Source of the DNA: Sequoia sempervirens
Lineage: Eukaryota; Streptophyta; Pinopsida; Cupressales; Cupressaceae
Direction of reading: 5' to 3'
DNA length: 64,000 nucleotides
Assembly: GCA_007258455.2 (NCBI GenBank)
Contig: VDFB02270651.1
Coordinates: forward strand, 696,554,197-696,618,196
Shown here: in pieces, positions 33,839-45,842 of the stretch
Layout of the letters: the number at the start of each line of letters is the position of its first letter
Position numbering within the stretch: the stretch's first letter is position 1
The notes under the pieces: generated by a model
What the model saw: the letters and a program-made list of their open reading frames with translations, nothing else
The model's database searches: none
What the model was told of the DNA's origin: nothing
Translations under genes and position numbers: made by a program

Positions 33839-35054
33839 TGTAGACACCGAAATCTAGTCTAACCCTGTGACTTCAATATTCTTCATAATTCATATTTTCA
33901 AGGTCATGATTAAATAATGTCAATTATTTAATTAATTCTCATTTCCTTAATTCATCTATTAATTAAATAATTTTAATTATTTAATTAATTCGCACTTTTC
34001 TTTATCCTATCGAATTAATTAAATAAACGCTCTTTATTTAATTATGTTACTAATTAACCTTATCCTTCTTGTCAAATTAAATAAATTCTTATTTAATTTA
34101 CCCTTTATCATATGTCAACTATAATTAAATAAGTTCTTTATTTATTTAATTATTCATTTAATCCCTTCATCACTTAATTAAATAAATATTATTTATTTAA
34201 TTATTCTTCAAATATCTCATCTTGAATTAAATAAGTCATTTAATTCGTGAAAATCCATTTTAAAGCATTCTTCTCTATTTAGATAATTGTGAAAGTTATC
34301 TAAGTATTCACTCTCGCTCAGCTCGAGATCTATTTAAATTGGTCAGTTAACTCCTGATCTAATGTCTGAGTTGCTTTCGCGAATAAACTCTTTGTCATAT
34401 CATTCAGTCATCTAGTTCTAACTTGATTGCGTGTATAGGCATATTAATTAAATATTTCTATTTAATTAGTTAAATCTTGTGTGTGCATTCAAACAAGACA
34501 TTGCTTTAATTCTATCTTTATCTTAGTCATGCAAAGACTATTCTTCTATTTTTGAAGACCAAAACTTGAAGATTAAATTAGTTATTTAATCTTTATTTCT
34601 ATTTGTAGTTTTTATCACTCATGCCACTACTAACAGTTATCATAATGCATGTCTAATCTTTTGATCTCAACTGTATGTCGATCTTTCAATCCTAACCTAT
34701 CATTCAAATGATCAATTTTCTATAAATTGATTTGTCTTTCATCATTTCAATCTCTCCTAAAATATTGTGACTTTTGGAGCAATTATCTTAAATCTTTGAT
34801 GTTTCGTTATTATCACAATCCTTAGGCTATGCTTGCACAATCATTTGAAAATTTGAGGGCAAGTACACTACAAAAAATGAAATGGAGAAGGACAACAGAG
34901 GTTATCCATGGAGTTGCATCGATCTTTGGTGAGATTTTTTTATGTTTTAGCTTATTTCCTTTGTTCTTTGTTGTTTGACTTTAGATTACATTAGAGCTTG
35001 AATTGCATTGCTATGAGTTGTTTAACCTTTCTTCTACATTTTCTAGATGTTACA
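33839..35054 (+). mobile_element. Solo LTR of the T family (1,216 bp)
   Basis: TGTAGACACCGAAATCTAGT...TAGATGTTACA, collinear with the two LTRs of element T (45843 and 59559), flanked by perfect ACCTC repeats, with no internal domain. It is the product of recombination between the two LTRs of a former full element. Excising it with one ACCTC rejoins the RT thumb and connection region of X. The interior has the same ATTAAATAAT/AATTATTTAATT hairpin-rich block as its relatives. It is more diverged from the T LTRs than they are from each other. Confidence 0.93.
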
Positions 35055-35059
35055 ACCTC
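35055..35059. repeat. Target-site duplication ACCTC of the solo LTR, right copy
   Basis: Identical to 33834-33838. Confidence 0.9.
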
Positions 35060-35641
35060 ATTTCCTTTTTGTAGCCAGGCATGGTTAATTTTAGAATGGA
35101 CTCCACTTTGTCTGGGTCGATTGAGATCCCCCTTTCTGATATTATGTGACCCAATAATTTCCCTTCTGAGACCCCAAACACACATTTCTTTGGGTTGAGG
35201 GATACACCATAGCTTATACATTTTCCAAGGACTTTTGACAAATCTGTAGCATGGTCTTCCCTATTCTTGGAAAATACAACTTTAGATCATCCATGTAAAT
35301 GATAATACATTTACCTACCAGGTCCTTAAATGCAACATCCATTGTGCATTGAAAGGTGGCTCCAGCGTTAATAAGACCAAACAGCATCCTCCAGTAGGAA
35401 AATTTCCCCCACTTGGTAGTGAAGGCGGTCTTCATTCTATCTTCATAGTTAACCAGCACTTGATTGTATCCTAAATAGCCATCTAGGAATGACATCATCT
35501 ATGAGTCGTTAACTATCTACAGCACCTCATCAAGAGAAGGAACTAGGTAGTTATCTTTTCTGAAGCTTTATTGAGGTTTCTGAAGTCGACACACAATATG
35601 ATTTCCCCATTATTTTTATGAAAAGGAACCATATTTGCAAC
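35060..35641 (-). pseudogene. Element X reverse transcriptase
   Basis: Motifs in order: NNGEIILCVDFRNLNKAS (about 35620-35570), MMSFLDGYLGYNQV and WRMLFGLINAGATFQCTMD (35498-35340), then CIIIYMDDLKLYF, which keeps the YMDD catalytic pair (about 35310), and NPKKCVFGVSEGKLLGHIIS (35190-35130). Frameshifts separate the motifs and the solo LTR cuts the thumb. RT makes the element cDNA; this copy is dead despite an intact YMDD. Confidence 0.85.
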
Positions 35642-36315
35642 CTAGGTAGAATGCCTTACTGGAAAAATTATTTTTGCTGACAATAGCTTTTGTACCTCTT
35701 TAAGAATTAGAGGTTCAATCAAGGCATTCAGTAGATGTTGCTTTTGACAGAAGGGCTTCGCTTGAGGTTTCAGAGGGATAGTATGCATTATTACCAAAGT
35801 ATCAAAGATTTCCAGTTCTTCGTACCCCCAAGCAATTGTTGCAATATCTACTTTTAGTACTCTTAAGATTTTATCCCTAATTTCCTTAAGACAAGTCTTG
35901 TCGATGAATATGTTTCTCTCTAGGCTTGAATATTCCAAGTTGAATGACTCATACTTTCCTCTATCAGTATTAGTAGGCAGCTTCTCGCAAGCCTGAGGAT
36001 CAAAATTGAAGATCCTCTCTAGTGCTACCATTCCCTTAGGAATGTTGTTAGTTTTTAGATTCATTATACCTTCTGCATCACAATTTTCTGGATCCCAATC
36101 TCCCTAATCTCTATCAAATTCATCAATGATTTTCCCTACAAAGACATCTGAACTTACTAGGAAAACAAGGATATGCTAGTCTTCATCGAAAACCTGAAAG
36201 TTTCAGATGTTATTAGGGATGGCCAGAATCGATACTAATCCATAGATAACCTTTTCAATTTGGAATCTTGCATAGGTTCCATGGTACTAGTAGCAACAGT
36301 AAGTGCATCTACAAT
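35642..36315 (-). pseudogene. Element X linker between the RNase H-like domain and RT
   Basis: A 140-aa frame (36064-35642) with no enzyme motif until its end, where QAKPFCQKQHLLNALIEPLI leads into RT (LLSAKIIFPV). 36065-36315 is broken coding DNA ending the upstream RNase H-like domain (VDALTVATSTMEP). Confidence 0.65.
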
Positions 36316-36663
36316 CTAATTATCTTCTATGGGGATCAATTTAATACCAAAAGTAGTGAAGTCCTCGATCAAATTCCATACTCTATTTTTGTATGCAACT
36401 AGCCTCTTATTGTGACATGTGTATTGGCTACTAACCTGCTTGACTATCACCTCAAAATCTCCCATTACTTTCGAAGCTATCACTTTCTTCTGATGTGCAA
36501 ACATCAGTCCTCTAGCAAGCACTTCATACTCTACCATGTTATTAGTACAGCCAAACTGTAACTTGTAAGAAGAAAAGTAGGTTTTCCCTTTTGGTTTTGT
36601 TAGTTCTATTCTAGCTCCACTCCCTATTTTAGATTTCGAACCATCAAATTTGAGGATCCACAA
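36316..36663 (-). pseudogene. Element X additional RNase H-like domain placed before RT
   Basis: The frame reads MWILKFDGSKSKIGSGARIE, with the first catalytic Asp in FDGS. Glu follows in NNMVEYEVLARGL and a further Asp in VMGDFEVIVKQV, the spacing of type I, archaeal-like RNase H. Just past the frame end an IPIEDN...VDALT segment gives the last acidic position. Such an 'additional RNase H' is known in Tat-lineage elements and retroviruses. Here it lies upstream of RT while a gypsy RNase H also follows RT, so the copy had two. The strand and order (protease, this domain, RT) are clear. Confidence 0.78.
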
Positions 36664-37303
36664 TTGATCTTGGGCTAGGGTTTCTTTCTTCAGGTCAGCT
36701 ACGGGTGATTATTTATGATAAATGGGTGGCGGCTCAGACTGATTCAAGATATCAAGATCAGGAGACTGCTATAAATGATGACTATCAGGTACTTCATCAA
36801 GGTTTAAAACGTGTGCGAAGACTATTTCCTGCACCTCATTGTGATCAAAAAATTTACAACTCATTTTCTTTTTGAGAAATTCCCTAGGAATTGAAATGTT
36901 AGCAAGGGCAGGTGTGTTAAACAATTTTTGAGGTTCCTTAGTCTCATTTCATAAATCATAAAATAAGATCTGAGTTTGTTCGGTTAGGGTGAGACTTTTC
37001 CCTGGGTACCATTGGTCCTTGTCAAAATAGTCACGTCCTTAGCTTCAAAGGGAAACTGATTCAAAGATGTTTTGGGATGGTGCTTACAAGTCTCTCCTAT
37101 CTAACAAAAATGGTTCAAAATGTCGATATAGGGCTGACACGTCAACTGAGAATGGTTCTGGTAATAGACCCTGCACCAGTTGGGCACTAACAAACTCCAT
37201 AAATTAACATCCTCCCCAAGGACCAGCTTATCTTGTTGCAATTTTTGGATTACAACTTGCTAGTTGACAGTGGTCATAAGGTCACTATTTTTAAAGGTTG
37301 TGA
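36664..37303 (-). pseudogene. Element X decayed linker after protease
   Basis: No long frame. Short remnants with the same orientation lead into the RNase H-like domain (PPPIYHK...SPVADLKKETLAQDQ near 36720-36665). It is probably a linker, full of stops. Confidence 0.45.
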
Positions 37304-38005
37304 TCAATCAGGATCAAACATTGAGAAAGTCATAATTTCTTCCCTCCTATAAACTCTTATCTCAGTTTCAAAATAGGCTACCTCATTGGGATGGTCATGC
37401 TCAGTGATCATATGTTTTAGACGGGCTTTGCTTTCAATCCTAATCTGAGTTGCTACCCCTTTCCATGGTAGCAACATATGCAAGAAATCCAGGGAGAGGT
37501 AACCTTTGATACTCTTCATCAGATCCTAAATCAACAGCATGCCATACGTTTTAGGTATATCAGCAACCTGAATATCCATATAGTTTTGGATTTCTGGGTC
37601 TGATCCAATATGCACATGCACATTCTTTAGTTCTCCTACAACATTAACCTCAGTTTTATCTAACTGTATTACTTTCTTATGAGTTTGGAATGGACTTAAA
37701 CCCAACTTTTTTCAAATAGTGAAAGGCATAACATTACTTGAGGCCTTGAAATCCAAAAGGCAATTATGTAGATTCTTCCTGAAGATTCTCAGACTCAAAA
37801 GGAATGGGGGTGTCCCCATCTTACCTTTGTATAGGGTTGCATTCATGTCAGTAGCTGGAGTCACCTTGGTCTTTCCTTTCAACCAATCTACCTCTTCCAA
37901 GGCCTTCAACACAATTTTGTGTTGGGTAGGGAACCACTTAAAAATGTAAAAGAATGACAAAGAGGTCTTTTGTTTTTGCATTTCTGAAATGAAATTGAAT
38001 TCCAT
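37304..38005 (-). pseudogene. Element X protease
   Basis: 38005-37712 ends with NCLLDFKASSNVMPF, where the expected DSGASSNVMP has become DFKASSNVMP, so the active-site loop is ruined. 37519-37304 continues with a LPWKGVATQIRIESKARLKH segment. It would process gag-pol in intact relatives. Confidence 0.7.
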
Positions 38006-38017
38006 ATTATCATTGAT

Positions 38018-39849
38018 CTAATATTTAGGAATGAAAGAAGAGTTACCTTTGTTTAGAAAATCAGGTGGGCCTTTTGGTGGAGGAAGATTGTTGTCAGCAT
38101 TCTGGTTAGGAGGAACCATAGTGTTGGGAGGGGCAGATGTGGTAAACGGCCCCTTGTTATGATTTCTCAAAAAATGGCCTCCTTTGGTTTGAAAAGCTTG
38201 AGCATCATATGTATCTACTTCTGGTTCATTCTCTCCTTGCATGGGAAACCAATATTGTTCATCATAGGTTTTGAAAGCCATGGTTGTATCAACTGACCCA
38301 CTACCTTTTTCAAGATTACCTTGTGGTGGTTGGGAATCAGCTTGTGCCATTTTGACCATTTTTTCCATCTCCAGGCAGTTAACTTCATAATGTGTGGCAG
38401 TGTCATGCAACCTACACCAATTAGTCATGAAGTTCAAATCTGCAACGTTTGCAGTGTGTGGTTTATCTTCAATGGCTTGATAGTTATGGGGAACTCCCCC
38501 ATTGTTTGGTCTAGTGTTCCACTGCCTATTGTTATTGGGTCTTTGGTTATATCCCCTATTCTGGTTCTGATAGTTTTGGTTGGGGAAGTTTTGATTTTGA
38601 ACATTCCTTTGATTTTGGTTGGTATTTTGGTTGGAATACCCTCCCTGATTCTAGTAATTCTTATTCTGATTTTGGTTTTGATGGGGGTTAAGCTTGAATT
38701 GTACCATCTCCTTAGTCACTTGGGATAATTTTTTCTTTAGAGTTTCTAGTTTTTTTTTCAAATGAGCAGTACGCTCACTTTCTGCAATTGTTATGGTTGA
38801 TGGGTGAGTCATGGCATTAGACCCTCCAACATGATTATGAGAATTCTGAGCTTGTTGGGAGGAATCTAAAGTCCCGCCATTTACCCACGATAATGCGGAT
38901 GGGGGTTGTAACTCATCCAAAGGTCCATAGGCAAAGTGGGACATCCCTGGGACTGTATTAAATAGAGGGGTTGAATTAGGCATCTAGGGATATCCTAGGG
39001 GAGGGAAGACCCCTCCTAAACCACCTAATTGTGAACTTATATGTTGTTGCAATTTAATGGCCAAGTGATATACCTTAGATAGGGAATCAATGTCTAGCAC
39101 AAGGTAGGTTCTTTGCAAAAATAAGCCAATCAGCAGGTCTATGGCCTTTAGGTACGCCTGAATGGCATTATTCTCAGCCACCAACTATAGTCCTTGTAAC
39201 CATCTATAGATCCTTTGGAATTATGTGTTAAACAAAGGCAATAGTTTGTGTGGTTCCTTCCTAATTGTGGAAAATTGGAGGTATAAGATGGTGGGGTCGA
39301 CATAAACCCAAAATTGGTTAATAAAATCATCTTCTAAATTTGTCCAACTTAGGATGGATCTGGTAGGCAAGTGCAAGCACCAATTGTAGGCTATATCTGC
39401 CATTGAATAGGGGAATATTCTACATGCAACATCATGATGAGCTATCTGAGCCTGAGTACATGCATCTTTGAATGCCTGTATGTGCTCCTCAGCACTTTGT
39501 GACTCTCCATGAGTGTACCTAGGGAAAATTTTCTCTAGATTGTTAGGCATTTCGTGTATGCCACCAGGAATTGTTCCTAGTGGCAAAGTATTATTGGCAA
39601 AAAATGCAATGGGTGGCAGTGGATTTGGCTATGCTATTTGTGGGATTAACAGAAATCTAGGTGGAGTGAGTGGTGGTGTTAACGGTGGCGGGGTCAAAAC
39701 CCTACGGGCCCTAGGTCTAATGGAGGTTTAGAGTTCAACAAATGGTTCTAGATTAGTAGCAGATCTGAGAACTCTGTCAAACCTATCTGGTGAAAAGGAC
39801 CCAATTCACTCCAATTTGTTCCTTTGGGCCCTTCTTCTAGTGCTAGTTT
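38018..39849 (-). pseudogene. Element X gag
   Basis: From the N-terminus: a basic start (TSTRRRAQRNK, about 39838-39800) that begins at the LTR edge itself, a Pro-rich stretch (TPPPLTPPLTPP), then the capsid-like block (39586-39221) with NLEKIFPRYTHGESQSAEEHIQAF, YNWCLHLPTRSILSW and LEDDFINQFWVY. Next come a helical part (39184-38984), a Gln/Asn-rich region (38983-38651) with a coiled coil (LKKKLETLKKKLSQVTKEM), and a CxxH...HxxxxC zinc motif (WCRLHDTATHYEVNC, about 38425-38380). Stops and shifts break it. There is no leader between LTR and gag, which is abnormal. Confidence 0.75.
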
Positions 39850-42800
39850 TGTTGATGGCCAAAAGTAACACAACAACGTTAAACAGAATATTTCTACTCT
39901 ATTTCTCCTAAAAAAGACATGATATAAAACCACCTATCTTCCAAGGTCTCTGTAATTGGTTCTCAACTATGTTGTTATCATTCAGTGGTCCATGCAACCA
40001 TAATATTCAAGGGGCCTACTAGTAAATAGGTACAAACTGGATACTATAAAGTAATTTAATGTTTGGGGGGTTTAAATAAATGGAAAAAGATCGATCAAGG
40101 CTTAGGATAGAAGAACATGAACACATACTTCTTTTAATTCAGACATGTAATCCTTATAATGAGCACTTTTGCTAATCAACTAAAACTATAGAGCATCACA
40201 ATTTATGAAATAATCCATACCATTGCATTCATTCACAGTGCAGATTTAAAGCATACAAACATTCATCATCACTTTTTTGTAAAGACTTTTTAATAACAAA
40301 ATACCATAAGCTCATTACCAGAATTAACAGATCAACAAACATCAAGAAACATCATCCACAGATAATGCAATAAAATAGTTTTAAATTCAAAATCTTCTAT
40401 TGATTTTCATCAAATAAGGAACATTTATGCACAAAAAAATGCACTGGCCTACGAATAACCATTGTTTATCAACACCATCATTAAACTAACAAACTTCTGA
40501 AATCAAACTGCTTGCATTAAAACTGTAAAAGTGTTTAAGTATCTTGCATAAAAGTTGTAAAATGAAAATTGTATCTAGTCTCTAGGTAACCAATTTGACT
40601 TGAATTAGTTGATCTTTACAATGAGGAAATATTTCTAAGTTATAGATAGAATTAGCATCAATCTCTCCTATCAAAAATCAAGATCCATAAATCTGGGGCT
40701 TAGATCCACAATTATAGGAATTCCCATTAAGTCTGAGTGTTGTCTTTGTTGGAACTGTAGGAGCTGAAAGGTACACCTTGTGTCTATTCAATCCAAAATT
40801 TGACTAGGAGTTTGAGCTTTTTCCACTGTTGATCATCACACCCAATCTTTGGCTCATCAAAACAGATCTAGAGTTGTTTGTTTGTCACAAAAATGACATG
40901 GAAGTGTTGTTGTCCAAAGGGCACCTTGAAACTGGTTGACACATTTGACTCCATACTTTTCACAAAAAATAGAATATTTTCCTTTACTTGTCATCTTCAT
41001 GAGGAATCATATGATACTCATCATAATTCCAGAAGATGTGCTTCAATGCATCATCATCAGGTCCATCGACCCAATCGGCTTTATACCTTGAATCTTCAAA
41101 CTTCTTTTCCACCATAGCAACAATTTCCCTCAGCTGGCTGATGTCTGTGATTTCCCATCACATGTCACACCTGATGTCCAATAGCCTATCTACGAGTGTT
41201 GACTCAACAGTGTCTCCTTTTATTATTTTATCAAGTCACACCTCCCAAATATCTTTTATTTCTCCCAATGATTCAAGTCTTTGATCCAGAGGTAAAGTCT
41301 TATCAATGAGTTTTGCAACAATATCCTCAAATATGCCTACATGTTCCCATATCTCATGAATTCCTTTGAGCATAGCTATTCTTTGTTCAATGAAATTTTG
41401 AGTTTTGAAAACTGACACATTCATAGCCTCTGAAATATACTCAGAACCCTCATCACCCAAAATCTATGATTGAATCAATTCTTCAATGGAACTTTTAGCT
41501 ATCACCTTCAACTTTCCCAAGTATTGTCTGAGCTTTTCTTCCTCATCCCACCATTTATGTATAAATTCTTCTATCGTTTCAACCAAAGCAAGGCCTGCAT
41601 GATAGTGTTTAAAACCTTCTCCCAAATTTGTATCCATGTCAGACCTAAAAACACTGAACCAAGTGTCAAACCAGATGGCCTTCTTTTTCATCTCATTCAA
41701 CCCATCCACCTCCTTGCGGCTCATCAAAACAAGGATCTCTGATGGTGTGGGCTGCTCAGGAGTGGATGTAATCAACTCCTTCATAAAATCCTTCATCTTT
41801 CCAACTTGAGCCTTAAGCTCATCTTTAGCTTGCTTATCCTTGATCAACCATGATTTTGTGGTGGTGGCAACAATATCAATCAAATTTATCTGTTGATTTC
41901 TTGTCGGTTTTCCTAGATTGACAATATGTATTTGATAACCTTCAACTTGCAATTCCCTATCATCTTTTTCAGCTATTGGTGTATCAATTTTTTCTATCAA
42001 GTCTCCATCATCGATCAACTTTGAAGAATGAACAGCACGAGATTTCTTCTTTGGTTTCACCTTTTTCTATTTCCTCTATCATTTCATCCCATGTTACTAG
42101 TTGAGCTTGAACCTGTTGTTGCTTCTCTAAATTTAGCTTGAGCCAAGTGGGAGCAGTCGACTGAGTAGTTACATGTTGAACACTAGGAGGTGTTAATGAT
42201 GGAGGTGTAGAAGAAATTAACCCTACATTCTACTTAGAATAAGTCTTTTGTTTCTCTTCTTCTTTCTGCAACTTTTCCTGCTTCATTCTCTCATTATAAG
42301 CTCTAATTTCTTCTTTCTTTCTCATCTCTTCTTCCTTTCATGCAACCTCCTCTTCATCTCTCAATCTTTGTTGTTCTAACTCTTGTGCATGGAGTTCTTT
42401 CTCTGCTACCTTATCTTGCTCAGCCTTCCTCTATTGTTCCAATTCACGTTCAAGAGCCTCTTCTTCAGCTTTCTTTTGTGCCTCAATAGCTTCCTTTTCT
42501 CAAGCTATCTCTTCAACTTCATTTCTCCATTCTTCTTCTTCTTGAGATAACTATTCAGCAGATAATCTCTGAGCACTTTCCATTATCTCTTTATGCTCTT
42601 CTTTGGTCAAAACTTCATTCATTTCATCCCCACCCTAGAGGCTTCTAGGCTTAAACCCAGTTTCTTCTTCTCCAAGTTCTTCCTCAACCTTCTCTAGGTA
42701 TTCTTCCCATTCTGGTCTTTCTCCTTCCTGAGACAAAGTTCTCTCGAAGTCTGAAGAGATAGATGAATCTGTTACATTGATCATAGGGGGCCTCTCCTCT

Positions 42801-45800
42801 TCAATAGTTGTTGTTCCTGAAGTTGATGGAATAGTAGGAGTGGTATCTTCAATTTGTGGAGGGACAACAAAATGACCTTCTTCAGTAAATCCTTCCCCAG
42901 GATATATATAGTAGCTAAAGGTGTGGCACCAAGACCCAAAATAACTCTAGTAGTAGTTGTTTCATAAGTAACTTTAGCCTTTTGCAAAGCTTCATTAACA
43001 TGTTTCAATGAAACTTCTTCTTCTATTGGGGGAGGCTCTTCCGTGGCTGCCTCTGTTGCTACAACACCTTTCTTCAATCTCTTGTACTGTCTTGTCTTAG
43101 CAGAGGAAGTAAGTTCACTACTAGAACCCCTCTTCCTTGAATCCTTAACCCTTGGTTGCTTCAAACGGAGGTCAATCCATTTCACACTTCTGTCCACCAG
43201 TACCCATGATACTTTATGGATATTTGTTTCCTCTTTTTCCCTCCAATTAATGGGATCTAAATCCTTCGTAGCTACTTTATTCATTTCATATCGGGGATCA
43301 GGAGTGATCCCATCATTAGTAGTGCCTTATGATATATTTTTTCTAACCTCAAAGTCCTTCATCTAAGTAATTTTCAATCTCTCATACCCCCTTTTCCTCA
43401 CCTCGAACTGATCTTGCAAGTTGGCCCAAAAATCTTTGAGAAGTGGTCGATTATGGGGAAACTGTGAAGCATACAAACCATACATTTTTCTCTTTGGATC
43501 AAAATATTTCCTAGATGTATGCTATTGGAAATTCATGGACTAAAATTCTTATGTTGTTGTTTTAGCTACTATTAAAGAGGAACAAGAATAAAACCCTAAT
43601 TACATGGGGAAAGAATGGCAACAAGTCTTATGTTGTATAGAAAACTTGACATTTACGTCCACGACCTAATGAGCGAACTCCATTAAAACCCATCTGCCAC
43701 CATAGCATCGTGGAAATTAGAAAGGGTGATTGTAATAACCAAACAACTTGAAATAAGTGGACTTGGGGTATTGGATAAACCAATATCCCCACTCTTGGAT
43801 GAATTCCATGGCATCCCGTGATAACCTGAAACCAATATCCCTTGTGAGTTGATTAATAATAACATAAAAAAAATGTGTCATTGACTCTTTTAAAATGTCT
43901 CTCCTCCTTAAGCTCCAGTTGGTCATAATATTCCTGGAAACCTTCTTCTGATCTGGACCATCATCCATTTACCCTTCAGTATTTAATCCAAGAAATTGTT
44001 CCATCCTTGCAACATAATATATGACATATGAAGATATATAGAATGTATTGGTTTTTTTTACTTCTAGTAGCTGGTCATGAATGTAATCTGCCCCCAATCT
44101 AGAAATTGCTTTCCCTCTAGAATTAGTTGAATGAATGGAAACATCCAGTGTTCAAAGATATGAGAGTTCTCCTTTCCAAGCACTCTTTCCAACAATGTAA
44201 TCATATCCCCAATTTCTTCAGAGAAATCAAACCTCTCGGGATTTGGTGGTATCTTTTTTAGTGATTTCTTTTATGTCTTAAGCCACCTTTTGTTAATAAG
44301 TATTTTGTTCCCTTCTACATACTTTTCCCAGAGTTTAAGTGCATCAGCTTTAGTCATAATCTTGAGAATGGGATAAGAAGGATCAAAAATGTGTCTAATC
44401 CTTACTAGGGTTAAATCAATTATTACATTGCCTTGTGAATCAATGCATTGCCTTTGAGTAGGATTGTATGTTTGTGCAGCAGTTAAGATGAAATCAAGAC
44501 GCTACACAACAGTAGGAAAACTAGCTACATGAGCTAACCCAAACTCTGCAATCCTCTTTTCCCTTAGGGTAGCATCCTCTGAAAAGGTATCCTTGTGAAA
44601 CTAGTCCAAATCAATGTGCCCCATAAGTGTATCAGTCATATTCATAACCTCAGACCCGAACTTAGATGGTACTAGCATCCCTTGGAACTTATACTTCATT
44701 GTAACTAGGACTTGTTCCGGCTTTAACCTCTTAGCCTTTGTTCCCTTTGATGTTCCTTCAGTAGGAACTTCCTCCTCTAAGTCATACATTTGTTAATTAC
44801 TTTGCAATACTAACAATTATCAGGCAAAGAAAAAAACATGTGAAGAGAAATTTAACACAAGCATTCATATTATATCACCATTCATTCAAGATAAACTCCC
44901 ATTCAAAAAGTTAATTGAGCATCTTTGGGTTTCGGGTTGAGGACAGAACCAAGAACCTGACCATTTTAAGCATAAAACTGAACTTTGTCAGAAGTCGAGA
45001 TCGGGTCCTGACTTAGCACCTATGCCTATAGTGATGAACAAGTTTAGTGTCATCCCACGGTCTGATCCCGTAATGTGTTCAGCAATCAGGATCAGGCCTT
45101 CACTAAGTAGTGACACTTAGCAAACGCAGTCAATGAAGGTTTCTCTCCAGGTTCTAATCCTGATCATCAATTAGAAGTTAGGATCAAGTTATGATTTGGA
45201 ACTAGACTCATATTGATGAACAAGTGTAAGTAATCCCCAGCTCGAATCCCAATAAGATATCAAGAATCAAGGTCGGGACTTCATTATAGACCAGACCTTA
45301 AGTATGCATAGTGGACATGGGTTAGGTCTGAATTATGATCCCAATATTGTTTCAAAAGTAGGAACTAGGGTGACACCAGGTCATGGTACTTAATGATATG
45401 TCAAAGGTTTAGTTTTGATCCAACTTTCAATCCCAATGTTAACGTGGGGATCAAAATCGGGACATGATGTGGTTCATAAACAAAAACCTTTTAAAATTTC
45501 AAGGTGATGATCCAATACCTGATCTTGATAGAATGTCGGAAGTCAGGATCTAAGCAAGTGAAAGAGTTAGTCAAAATGGTGGTAAAAACATAAGTGCGGT
45601 TCTGATTCTCGATCCTAATATAGATACAGGAATCGGGAATCAAACAAACAACAATAAATGAAGGCAAGATAGATGTAACAATATCTTCAAATTGCACCTT
45701 CAAAATTAGATTATGGTTGGGATCAAGACTTTCATTTAAAATGGTCAGAATTTTAAAATTCATCAATTCAAACACACGTTCAACCAGTCAATATGGAAAA

Positions 45801-45842
45801 ATCCTAGAAAACTAGGGCACGATGGGACAAAAAAAAAAACCG
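39850..45842. mobile_element. Right LTR of X, first part
   Basis: TGTTGATGGCCAAAAG onward, collinear with 5687-11218 and then with 29438-29920. 39850-41235 is non-coding, 41236-44789 is the LTR-borne gene relic, and 44790-45842 holds the degenerate GATCGGG array and an A-run at 45828. It is broken at 45843 by element T and resumes at 60830. Because it has no insertion at the A site, it provides the empty-site control for element A. Confidence 0.87.
41236..44789 (-). pseudogene. LTR-borne long gene of unknown family, right copy
   Basis: Same gene as 6877-10636. The start (44789-44601) and the aromatic block (43968-43683) are broken here. The middle basic part (43284-42781) is longer, and the C-terminal block (42060-41464, 198 aa) is intact in this copy: KPKKKSRAVHSSKLIDDGD, a helix KSWLIKDKQAKDELKAQVGK, DTWFSVFRSDMDTNLGEGF and IEEFIHKWWDEEEKLRQYLG. 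A further 74 aa (41460-41236) end with RLESLGEIKDIWEV. The two copies have decayed at different places. No known domain is recognised; the coiled coil and basic patches suggest a structural or nucleic-acid-associated protein, but that is inference. Confidence 0.7.
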
